A stretch of 19,046 nt of DNA, taken from an uncultured Proteiniphilum sp. (GTDB taxonomy: Bacteria; Bacteroidota; Bacteroidia; Bacteroidales; Dysgonomonadaceae). Positions 8,362 to 15,626 of this stretch are shown here, piece by piece. The notes under the pieces were generated by a model. The model was not told the origin of the DNA. It searched no databases and worked only from the letters and a program-made list of their open reading frames with translations. Made by a program: the position numbers and the translations under genes. The DNA is taken from the NCBI RefSeq assembly GCF_937873925.1, contig NZ_CALNAT010000258.1, positions 1 through 19,046 of the forward strand, in the 5' to 3' direction. The stretch's first letter is position 1. Every line of letters begins with the position of its first letter.

Positions 8362-9534
8362 ATGGCAATTATCAAGAGTATCCTCGATACTGACCTTTAT
8401 AAGTTTACCACCGGTTACGCCTATTCGAAGCTCTTTCCGAGGGCTTACGGTGAGTTTGAATTTATAGACCGCAGTAACGGCGACTATCCGGAGGGATTCG
8501 ACCGGTTACTGAAAAAAGAGTTGGAAAAGATGACAAACCTCGCGCTCACCAAAGAGGAAGAGGCGTTTGTAAGAAAGCAGATGCCTTACCTGCCGCCTAT
8601 CTATATAGATTTCCTGAAAGGGTTTCGGTTTGATCCTTCGGAGGTGGAAGTCACTATGGAGGGAAGCAAGTTGCATGTGAAAGCGCTTGGGCTTCTCTAC
8701 CGTGCCACCCTTTGGGAGACGCCTATCCTGGCGACCGTCTCAGAGCTCTATTTCCGCGAAACAGGACGCTATCCCGACCTGAAATATATGGAGGAGGTGA
8801 CTGTGGAAAAAGCAAAGAAGATGCAGGAGCATACCCTATCTGTCTCTCTTTTCGGAATGCGGCGTCGCTTCAGTGCCGATGTGGAAGACCGGGTGACCGG
8901 ATTGTTGAAGCAGCATGCCGGCGCTAGTCTCTACGGGACAAGCAACGTATATATGGCGTTTAAACATAACCTGAATGTGTCGGGAACCCATCCGCACGAA
9001 TGGGTGCAGTTCCACGGGTCTATCTATGGTTATAAGATGGCCAACTACATGTCGATGGAGAACTGGATCAATGTCTACGACGGTGACCTGGGTACCGTGC
9101 TGACCGATACTTACACGACCGATGTCTTTCTGCGTAACTTCAGCAAGAAACATGCCTCGCTTTTTACCAGTCTGCGCCACGACAGCGGCGATCCATTATT
9201 GTTTACCGATAAGGTGATCCGGCGGTATGAGGAGTTGCGTGTCAATCCAAAACTTAAATATCTGGTCTTTTCCGACAGTTTGAATGTGGATAAGGCCATC
9301 CAAATCAAAGAGTACTGTGGCGGCCGTATCGGCACCACTTTCGGGATCGGTACCAACCTGACTGCCGATGTGGGGAACAATATCAAAGGGATGAATATCG
9401 TGATGAAGCTTTTCCGTTGCAAGATGACACCCCGCGAGGAGTGGCAGGAGTGCATCAAACTGTCGGACGTGGAAGGAAAACACACCGGCAGCGAACGGGA
9501 GATTGCGATTGCGCAGGCGGTGCTGGGGTTATAG
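8362..9534 (+). CDS. pncB: Nicotinate phosphoribosyltransferase
   Basis: Converts nicotinate and PRPP, with ATP, to nicotinate mononucleotide in the Preiss-Handler NAD salvage route; cytosolic. At 390 residues it is the size of the short E. coli/Salmonella-type enzyme. Recognisable blocks are ILDTDLYKFTTGYA near the N-terminus, GTSNVYMA (192-199), GTHPHEW (208-214) whose His212 aligns with the histidine phosphorylated in PncB, LTDTYTTDVFLRNF, the phosphate-binding LRHDSGDP (271-278), VFSDSLN and FGIGTNLTADVG (327-338). The ATG at 8362 gives the family N-terminus. The gene stands alone; its last 6 bases overlap the end of a minus-strand remnant. Confidence 0.96.
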   Translation: MAIIKSILDTDLYKFTTGYAYSKLFPRAYGEFEFIDRSNGDYPEGFDRLLKKELEKMTNLALTKEEEAFVRKQMPYLPPIYIDFLKGFRFDPSEVEVTMEGSKLHVKALGLLYRATLWETPILATVSELYFRETGRYPDLKYMEEVTVEKAKKMQEHTLSVSLFGMRRRFSADVEDRVTGLLKQHAGASLYGTSNVYMAFKHNLNVSGTHPHEWVQFHGSIYGYKMANYMSMENWINVYDGDLGTVLTDTYTTDVFLRNFSKKHASLFTSLRHDSGDPLLFTDKVIRRYEELRVNPKLKYLVFSDSLNVDKAIQIKEYCGGRIGTTFGIGTNLTADVGNNIKGMNIVMKLFRCKMTPREEWQECIKLSDVEGKHTGSEREIAIAQAVLGL

Positions 9535-9816
9535 TAGTTTACTGCATTCCAATACTTTGGTAATTTTCAGTAATGCTTTTACTTCCCGGTCAAACGTACC
9601 TTCACTATTGTCGAGATTATAACATACCTGAATAGCAGTATAAATATCAGGAATGTAAAAGTCAACTTCAATACCTTGATTATAGAAATAAACGGCATCA
9701 TTACGACCGTATTTACGCAGTAAATTTACCGCTACCATATTCTCCCATAAAGAAGTATTCCCGTCCAACAAAAAGAGACTTTCACTGAAAAGGTTGACAG
9801 ATATAAGAAGGTTTAA
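9529..9816 (-). pseudogene. Truncated C-terminus of a DUF4143-type AAA ATPase
   Basis: An open frame of about 95 codons bounded upstream by an in-frame stop (9817-9819). It has no ATG at a sensible place; TTG at 9771 is the only candidate start near the homologous part. LLDGNTSLWENMVAVNLLRKYG, IEVDFYI, AIQVCYNL and TFDREVKALLKI match the C-terminal DUF4143 module of the AAA ATPases that end with EVDF...QV...REV-type motifs. The N-terminal P-loop domain is absent, since sequence upstream is AT-rich repeat. It is therefore a remnant, not a working ATPase. Its stop codon overlaps the last Leu codon of pncB on the opposite strand. Confidence 0.7.
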
Positions 9817-9917
9817 CTAACTAAGTTTACTTATCTAAAATATACTATAACTAACCAGGTTGACACCATCTCTAAATCAGTTTACACTTTCAAGATACTA
9901 TCCCTATTTAAGTTTAC
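9791..9917. repeat. Degenerate short repeats upstream of the ATPase remnant
   Basis: Six copies of a loose (A/G)GTTnAC-type core: GGTTGAC near 9792 and 9858, GGTTTAA near 9810, and AGTTTAC near 9824, 9879 and 9910. Two are preceded by ACTAAC(T/C)A. Spacing is irregular (14-34 bases). It looks like a decayed repeat array occupying the place of the missing ATPase domain. Confidence 0.45.
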
Positions 9918-9947
9918 ATATTCTTTAAAATTTATTTGAGTACAATA

Positions 9948-11642
9948 TTAATAAAAAAAGGTATAGCTGTACTCGCTTCGATTGCCCGCCCCGTCTACAG
10001 CGGTAAAAACCAGTTGTTGCTCCTCTCCGCGGTTAAGCCGGCTGTCATCGAACCGGTAGGTATAGACCGATGATTTGCTGTCGTGTGTGAAAAGTATAAA
10101 CTCCCCGTTGATCTCCCCTCTGAAGAAAGTAATACCGCTTTTATCATCCGTAAGACGGATGCGTATACGTTTTTGATTCACCCAGGAGCCCGGCTCTATG
10201 GGTATTATCACGGGTACGATGGTGTCGGCAGATATCGCGTAGCGGTCCCCCAACTCCCGGATAACCACCGTTATGCCTCCGCGTACATACTTTCCTCCGA
10301 TCCAACTCTCCGATCCTTTGTCGCTGACCCTTACGATACCGTAATTTTCTTTGTTCCGCAGCGTGTCGGTATGCATGCCGATCCACATGTCTGCATGGTC
10401 GTGCAACGGCACGGGACTGTCGTTCACCCGGTGCAGGTCGGAATAATGATCCCGGCTTCTGGTGGAGGAATGGGAGAAACAAAAGTCGCTGTATAGGTTC
10501 CCTTTCGGAATATGAAGTTGAAAGCCCGCCTCCATGTGGGAATTATAGAGGTTCCACGCCATCCGGTTATTGCATTCCGGCCTTTCGGGGATAGGCTGGG
10601 ATTTTCCGTTGACCGTGAAATTGTAGTTGAGCCTGTTCCCGTAATGATCCTCCAGTTCGTACCGGAACCGGTAGGGCCTCTCTTCGTCGATATTGATATA
10701 TCCGTTATTTTCGGCTTCATAGAAGGGAAGGGTGTTCCCCGGATTGATGAATGATTTCATAAAGAACGACTTGCGCTTTCTCCAATCTTCGAAGTCGACG
10801 AAAGAGTTCAGCATACGTGTTTCCGCAAATGAAAACCGGTTTATGGTGCTGCTGAATACCTGCCGGTCGTCTACAAAAAGGCGGATATGCTTTACACCAT
10901 AGATATTGTTCTGGCCGTCCATCCTGTCGTAGGCTTTCACTCCTACGCCGATACGTCCCCACGCGTCGATATTTCTTCCCAATGCCGATGGATTGCCTGC
11001 TTTGTCTTTACTGATATTAAGCCTGATAGGATTGATGCTACCGTTGATCACCCCTTTTTCCATCACAGGATAAAAAGCGATCCCCTGCAAATCGGGTTTC
11101 CGGGTGTCGGGTATCTTGGCCAGGAATTCCAACACGTCCAGTGGCTCTTCAGAGTGGGTGTCGCGTATTTCAAAGTGGAGATGTGGCCCGCCGGAACTGC
11201 CTGTGTTGCCGCTTAAAGCGATTTGTTCGCCTTTTTTTACCGGTAATATGCCTGGCTCCGGATAGAGAGTGACGCTGAATCGCTCCTGTTGGTATTGTTG
11301 TTCCTTCACCCATTCAGCGATCTCTTTGGAGAAGCTGTTAAGGTGGGCATAGACACTGGTGTGGCCGGTAGAGGGATGATCAACATAGAGCGCCAGCCCG
11401 TAGCCCCCGGGAGAGACGCTGATGCGCGATACATATCCGTCCTCGATGGCGAGGATAGGTTTGTCGACCAACTGTTGTGTCTTGAAATCGATCCCCGAAT
11501 GAAAATGGTTGTTCCTTAGCTCACCGAAGTTGCCGCTGAGTGCCGGCGGAATGGTGACGGGATTTCTATACTGTTGTGAATAGGAGAGGAGGGTGCTGGT
11601 GAAAAACAGGAAAAATATAAATTGTAATTTGAATAGTCGCAT
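9948..11642 (-). CDS. Secreted M23 (LytM-type) metallopeptidase
   Basis: Predicted zinc endopeptidase acting on peptidoglycan cross-links or similar peptides in the periplasm. It has 564 residues with a signal peptide at 1-22 (cleavage around SYS-Q). The LytM domain (about 35-170) has all metal and catalytic positions: His48 and Asp52 in HSGID, His100 in YAHL, and His154/His156 in HLHFE. An insertion of about 30 residues (103-133, Glu/Gln-rich) interrupts the fold. The remaining 390 residues contain beta-rich segments with no family I recognise. This M23-plus-long-tail layout is common in Bacteroidota. The gene starts 39 bases after coaBC on the same strand, so the two are probably co-transcribed, with coaBC first. 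Confidence 0.9.
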   Translation of the reverse strand: MRLFKLQFIFFLFFTSTLLSYSQQYRNPVTIPPALSGNFGELRNNHFHSGIDFKTQQLVDKPILAIEDGYVSRISVSPGGYGLALYVDHPSTGHTSVYAHLNSFSKEIAEWVKEQQYQQERFSVTLYPEPGILPVKKGEQIALSGNTGSSGGPHLHFEIRDTHSEEPLDVLEFLAKIPDTRKPDLQGIAFYPVMEKGVINGSINPIRLNISKDKAGNPSALGRNIDAWGRIGVGVKAYDRMDGQNNIYGVKHIRLFVDDRQVFSSTINRFSFAETRMLNSFVDFEDWRKRKSFFMKSFINPGNTLPFYEAENNGYINIDEERPYRFRYELEDHYGNRLNYNFTVNGKSQPIPERPECNNRMAWNLYNSHMEAGFQLHIPKGNLYSDFCFSHSSTRSRDHYSDLHRVNDSPVPLHDHADMWIGMHTDTLRNKENYGIVRVSDKGSESWIGGKYVRGGITVVIRELGDRYAISADTIVPVIIPIEPGSWVNQKRIRIRLTDDKSGITFFRGEINGEFILFTHDSKSSVYTYRFDDSRLNRGEEQQLVFTAVDGAGNRSEYSYTFFY

Positions 11643-11681
11643 GAAAGATAGTAAAAAATGAAAAGTGAAAAATGAATATTA

Positions 11682-12899
11682 TTAAACCTTCCCACTTTCT
11701 AACAGTCCGAAAGCCGTGTCGATGATATCTTTCGCCACTTCATTCTTTGATTTCAGTGAGAACGATTGCTTTTCGCCGTCACGGGAAAGGATCGTCACCT
11801 TGTTCGTATCGTGTCCGAAGCCTGCCCCTTTGTCATTCAGAGAGTTGAGTACGATACAGTCCAGGTTTTTTTCTTCCATTTTTTTCATCGCGTTGCTCTC
11901 TTCGTTGTTGGTCTCCAGTGCAAAGCCGACGGTCAGTTGTCCCGGTTTTTTAATTTTTCCCAGCGAAGCCGCTATATCCGGATTGGGAATAAGCGAGAGC
12001 GAGAACTTCTCCTTTCCTGAGCGCTTTATCTTCTCCTCCCTCATCTGTTCCGGCCGGTAGTCGGCTACTGCCGCCGAAAGGATGGCCCCATCCATTTGCG
12101 GGAATATCTTTAGCGCGGCATCATACATCTCGTTGGCCGACTCCACATTCACCCTTAGTATATTGGGATGTGTGGCCGACAGCATAGTGGGGCCTGTGAT
12201 CAGGATCACCTCTGCGCCGCGTGAAGCGCACTCTTCTGCCAGGGCAAATCCCATCTTGCCGGAAGAGAAATTGCCGATGAAGCGCACCGGATCGATCCGT
12301 TCATAGGTCGGCCCGGCAGTGATCATTATTTTTTTTTTGTTGAGATCGTTTCCTGTGGAGAGGATCTGTTCCAGAATTGCCACAATATTTTCCGGTTCTT
12401 CCATCCTGCCTTTTCCTTCAAGGTGGCTGGCCAACTCTCCTTCGGTTGCATCGATGATCCGTACCCCGTCGTTTTTCAGCTTTTCGATATTGCGTTGGGT
12501 GGAGATATGCCTGTACATGTCGAGATCCATAGCCGGCGCCACGAATACAGGCGCCTTCATCGAAAGATAGGTCGTGATCAGCATATTGTCCGCGATTCCG
12601 TGGGCCATCTTGCCGATGGTGGCGGCCGTGGCCGGCGCCACGATCATCAGGTCTGCCCACAGCCCCAGATCCACATGGCTGTGCCAGGAGCCGTCGCCGG
12701 AAGCGAAGAATTCGCTGATCACCGGTCGCCCCGACAGTGCGGAGAGCGTCACCGGCGTGATAAACTCTTTTCCGGCCGGAGTGATCACAATCTGCACTTC
12801 CGCCCCTTTTTTTATCAGCAACCGGGTGAGTATAGCCGATTTATAGGCCGCAATGCTCCCCGTGACACCCAATACAATATGTTTTCCCTGAAGTGACAT
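11682..12899 (-). CDS. coaBC: Bifunctional phosphopantothenoylcysteine decarboxylase / phosphopantothenate-cysteine ligase
   Basis: Two successive steps of coenzyme A synthesis: ligation of cysteine to 4'-phosphopantothenate (CoaB) and FMN-dependent decarboxylation (CoaC). It has 405 residues. The CoaC domain (about 1-185) has GVTGSIAAYK (11-20), catalytic His75 in HSHVDL, and APAT flavin contacts. The numbering runs in register with E. coli Dfp, so two differences stand out: E. coli Asn125 is Asp (PAMDLDMY) and Cys158 is Ser (GELASHLEGKGRM). The CoaB domain (about 188-405) has ITAGPTYERIDPVRFIGN with Asn210, FSSGKMG, AAVADYRP and the Lys of EEKIKRS. The ATG at 12899 is well placed, 16 bases from a TATATTTG box. 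It heads a likely two-gene unit with the M23 gene. Confidence 0.95.
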   Translation of the reverse strand: MSLQGKHIVLGVTGSIAAYKSAILTRLLIKKGAEVQIVITPAGKEFITPVTLSALSGRPVISEFFASGDGSWHSHVDLGLWADLMIVAPATAATIGKMAHGIADNMLITTYLSMKAPVFVAPAMDLDMYRHISTQRNIEKLKNDGVRIIDATEGELASHLEGKGRMEEPENIVAILEQILSTGNDLNKKKIMITAGPTYERIDPVRFIGNFSSGKMGFALAEECASRGAEVILITGPTMLSATHPNILRVNVESANEMYDAALKIFPQMDGAILSAAVADYRPEQMREEKIKRSGKEKFSLSLIPNPDIAASLGKIKKPGQLTVGFALETNNEESNAMKKMEEKNLDCIVLNSLNDKGAGFGHDTNKVTILSRDGEKQSFSLKSKNEVAKDIIDTAFGLLESGKV

Positions 12900-12915
12900 A
12901 ATATTTTTATAGGTA

Positions 12916-12923
12916 CAAATATA
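12916..12923 (-). promoter_or_regulatory. -7 promoter box of coaBC
   Basis: Reads TATATTTG on the minus strand (consensus TAnnTTTG), 16 bases before the coaBC ATG. The -33 element is weak. Confidence 0.45.
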
Positions 12924-13152
12924 AGAAGAATTTCCGTACTATCGGCGTCCGGAGCCATAAAGTAAATATCGTGCGATACGTTTGTTGCCCGTCACACGTC
13001 GAACCTCATCTCCAACTGATAACTTTCAGAAATAATTATATTTAATAATGTAAATATTGTAATAAGACTTGGAAAAACTAACCGTATTAAGCTTTAAATA
13101 GTCTTTTATAGTTAAATAAATTTAATTATAGAAAAATATCAGGTACTTTGTA

Positions 13153-13182
13153 TTGCATAATACCTTGCTTAAAGTATCTTTG
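13153..13182 (+). promoter_or_regulatory. Promoter of the PadR-PspC operon
   Basis: -33 TTG at 13153-13155 and -7 TATCTTTG at 13175-13182, spaced by 19 bases. It covers the only upstream in-frame alternative start (TTG at 13153), which argues that translation begins at the ATG at 13204. Confidence 0.7.
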
Positions 13183-13203
13183 TGGTGTAAAAACGATACA
13201 GAG

Positions 13204-13560
13204 ATGAATATTGAAAATACGCAAAGTCAGATGCGAAAGGGAGTACTGGAATACTGTATTCTTTCCATCATTAGAAGGGGCGAAGCCTATCCCGGCGATA
13301 TCATCGATGAGATGAAGGGTGCCGGGTTACAGCTTTTGGAGGGAACCCTTTACCCTCTGCTCAATCGCTTGAAGAATGCGGGGATACTTACCTACCGGTG
13401 GGTGGAAAGCACTTCGGGTCCTCCACGTAAATATTTCTGCCTGACGGGGAAAGGAAACGAGTTTTATATCCTCCTGCAGGCCACGTGGAATGAACTGGCG
13501 ACGGGAGTAGAGACCCTTACCCAAAAGAGGGGCGAGTTATATGATAATCAATCAGAATAG
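13204..13560 (+). CDS. PadR-family transcriptional regulator
   Basis: Cytosolic winged-helix DNA-binding protein of 118 residues. The PadR core has KGVLEYCILSIIRRGEAYPG (about 12-31), the recognition-helix segment LLEGTLYPLLNRLKNAGIL and the wing with GPPRKYFCLTGKG. Only a short C-terminal helix follows, so it is the small PadR-s2 type that dimerises by one helix. The longer frame from the TTG at 13153 is rejected because it overlaps the promoter. The next gene begins 7 bases after this stop (or overlaps it by 20), an arrangement seen widely in Bacteroidota, where a small PadR precedes a PspC membrane protein. It is likely a repressor of its own operon. The inducer is unknown. Confidence 0.9.
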   Translation: MNIENTQSQMRKGVLEYCILSIIRRGEAYPGDIIDEMKGAGLQLLEGTLYPLLNRLKNAGILTYRWVESTSGPPRKYFCLTGKGNEFYILLQATWNELATGVETLTQKRGELYDNQSE

Positions 13561-13567
13561 AATCCAT

Positions 13568-15547
13568 ATGAAGAAAGTAATCAACATTAATTTTCAGGGA
13601 CAGGTGATTGCCATTGAAGAAACTGCATACGAAATACTGAAGCAGTACATTGGCAGTCTCAAAATCTATTTTTCGCGGGAAGAGGGCGGCGATGAGATTG
13701 TGAACGATATAGAATGCCGTATAGCCGAACTGTTCGGTAATCGTTTGAAGCATGGCATCAATTGTATCACCGATGAAGATGTGAAGGCTATTATCGACAG
13801 CATTGGCAGACCGCAGGATTTTGATTCGGATTACGAAGAGGCAACTGCTTCCGAACAAGAGTCGCAGTCAGAAAATCCCGGTTCCCCCAAAAGCGAGTCG
13901 TGGTCCGCCGGTAGTGAACGCCAGAGCCTGTACAGGAATGCCAGTGACCGGATCATAGGGGGTGTTTGCAGCGGACTGGCGCACTATTTCAAAACCGATC
14001 CCGTATGGATACGGATCCTTTTTGTACTGTTTTTCGGTATTCTCTTCTGGATATATATTATATTATGGATCGTATTAAAGCCGAAAGAATTGAAATCGAA
14101 TGTTTCCAAGCGGCTCTACCGGAACCCTAATGACCGCTTTATCGGTGGGGTGTGCGGTGGTATCGCGGCCTATTTCCGGATTGACTCCTGGATACCGCGT
14201 GTCCTGTTCCTTCTGCCGCTTGTGCTGAATATGGTAGGGATGATCTCTATTTTCCCGTTGAACCGGATCTTCGAGCATGTGGGGTTCAACTGGAATTTCA
14301 ATATGAGTATGGTCCTGATTTATGTTGTCCTGTGGGCTATTATTCCCGTGGCAAAGACAGTGAAACAGAAATTAGAAATGATGGGTGAAGAGGATTATAT
14401 CCGTTCCATTCGTGAAAAGGTGACCGACAATGTGGCGAGTTCAAGGAGCCGTGCCGGAAATGAAGGCACCCCGCGCCCGGTAGAAAAAGAAGATGTTTCC
14501 CGTTTCGCAGAGGTAGGCAATGACAATGAAAGACCCGGAATGGAGGAGATGCCTCCTGAACCGCCCGTATCGGGGCGCCGTGGAGAAGTGGTATCCCGTT
14601 CGGAGCGATCCGGTTGCCTGAATGCGTTCGTCATCTTGCTGAAGATCATCTTCTTCTCTTGTGTAGGGATCTTCTTATTGGTATTGATCGGGATTTTTAT
14701 CGGATTATTGGTGACCGGCACGCATCTGTTGCCGTTGAAATCATTGTTTATCGATCCCGGTTATGAGACCAATCTGCTCTTTACGTCGCTGGGTCTGATC
14801 TTCCTTGTTCCCGTCGCAGCGGTTGTTGTATGGATCATACGCCGTGCTATGAAAGCCAAATCGCGTCCGGCTATCGGAATAGTCGCCTCTTTGCTCTGGA
14901 TCGCCGGCCTCGTGATGACCGGCATCCTGGGTGCACGGATAGCCGACAAGTTCAACGTGGAAAGCTCCAGTGAAAGGACCGTTTCCATTACGCCGGTCAC
15001 CTCCGGTAAGATGTATGTGGAAATGCAGCCTTATGCCGAAGATTATGCCGAACTCAGGACATTCAGGACAGTGTATGGGGTCGATTTCGGAATCAATCAC
15101 GAATTCGACGAACTGCCCTATACCACGATCAATGAAGATTCGCTCCTTTTTGATAATATTAATATACAGATAGGTAAAAGCAGCGACTCGTTGTTCCATG
15201 TGCGGGTCATATCTGCCCTACACGGCAGGGATCTTCGTTCCGCCAAAGCCGATATATCACAGTTCTCTTATGATATTGTACAGAAGGACTCCGTGTTGTT
15301 GCTTCCTGAATTTTTATCGGTGCCGGTAAATCAGGGATTCAGGAACCAGAGCATCACCGTGGAAATATCGGTACCGGGGGGCAAAACAATTGAAATGAGT
15401 GAAGCATTGCGGGATTACAAAGACAACAGGCCTCCGGCCGTCGTACGCAAGAGGATCAGGAATTACTCACGCAATACCAACTATCTGCCTGTAGATATTT
15501 CCGAGGAGGGTGAAGTTTTTATGACACTTTCTACTGACTCAATATAA
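13568..15547 (+). CDS. Double PspC-domain membrane protein
   Basis: Inner-membrane protein of 659 residues from the ATG at 13568. That start is preferred over ATG 13541 because MKKVININFQGQVIAIEETAY is the usual opening of this family. The N-terminal soluble module (about 1-95) is helical and acidic and is common before PspC in Bacteroidota. Two PspC domains follow: LYRNASDRIIGGVCSGLAHYF (from about 120) and LYRNPNDRFIGGVCGGIAAYF (from about 182), each with a hydrophobic hairpin. A charged linker (about 265-355) is followed by three membrane helices (about 365-465) and a C-terminal extracytoplasmic beta-rich region. In Proteobacteria PspC senses envelope stress; here an envelope-stress or surface role under PadR control is inference. 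The gene ends 28 bases before a terminator. Confidence 0.88.
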   Translation: MKKVININFQGQVIAIEETAYEILKQYIGSLKIYFSREEGGDEIVNDIECRIAELFGNRLKHGINCITDEDVKAIIDSIGRPQDFDSDYEEATASEQESQSENPGSPKSESWSAGSERQSLYRNASDRIIGGVCSGLAHYFKTDPVWIRILFVLFFGILFWIYIILWIVLKPKELKSNVSKRLYRNPNDRFIGGVCGGIAAYFRIDSWIPRVLFLLPLVLNMVGMISIFPLNRIFEHVGFNWNFNMSMVLIYVVLWAIIPVAKTVKQKLEMMGEEDYIRSIREKVTDNVASSRSRAGNEGTPRPVEKEDVSRFAEVGNDNERPGMEEMPPEPPVSGRRGEVVSRSERSGCLNAFVILLKIIFFSCVGIFLLVLIGIFIGLLVTGTHLLPLKSLFIDPGYETNLLFTSLGLIFLVPVAAVVVWIIRRAMKAKSRPAIGIVASLLWIAGLVMTGILGARIADKFNVESSSERTVSITPVTSGKMYVEMQPYAEDYAELRTFRTVYGVDFGINHEFDELPYTTINEDSLLFDNINIQIGKSSDSLFHVRVISALHGRDLRSAKADISQFSYDIVQKDSVLLLPEFLSVPVNQGFRNQSITVEISVPGGKTIEMSEALRDYKDNRPPAVVRKRIRNYSRNTNYLPVDISEEGEVFMTLSTDSI

Positions 15548-15575
15548 ATAACTTTCTCAATCTACTCTACTTGAC

Positions 15576-15626
15576 TTTTCATTGTGAATCGGAAGCCGTT
15601 CCCCTGTGGAGCGGTTTTCCTTTTTT
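15576..15626 (+). terminator. Terminator of the PspC operon, copy 1 of a duplicated element
   Basis: Hairpin GGAAgCCGtTCC / GGAgCGGttTTCC followed by a T tract (15621-15626). It terminates plus-strand transcripts from the PspC gene. The sequence recurs at 17808-17859 with two substitutions over 51 bases, so the pair is a direct repeat flanking the next gene. The last T residues overlap the stop codon (15625-15627) of the minus-strand gene. Confidence 0.85.

Larger units (their letters stand above)
12900..13203. other. Divergent intergenic region of coaBC and padR
   Basis: AT-rich spacer of about 300 bases with the coaBC promoter near its left end and the PadR-operon promoter at its right end. 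I see no gene or strong repeat between them. Confidence 0.6.

Noticed and set aside
9791..9917. CRISPR or iteron-type origin
   Set aside because: Copies are degenerate and spacing is irregular (14-34 bases); no replication gene is nearby.
10083..12896. Several plus-strand ORFs of 75-160 codons opposite the M23 and coaBC genes
   Set aside because: They lie antisense to well-supported genes, have unnatural composition and show no family motifs.
13153..13203. 17-residue N-terminal extension of PadR from a TTG
   Set aside because: It coincides with the -33/-7 promoter elements, and the ATG at 13204 gives the normal PadR length.
13541..13567. Upstream ATG of the PspC gene overlapping padR
   Set aside because: The family opening MKKVININF starts at 13568; the nine extra residues show no conserved pattern. 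It remains possible as a translational-coupling start.
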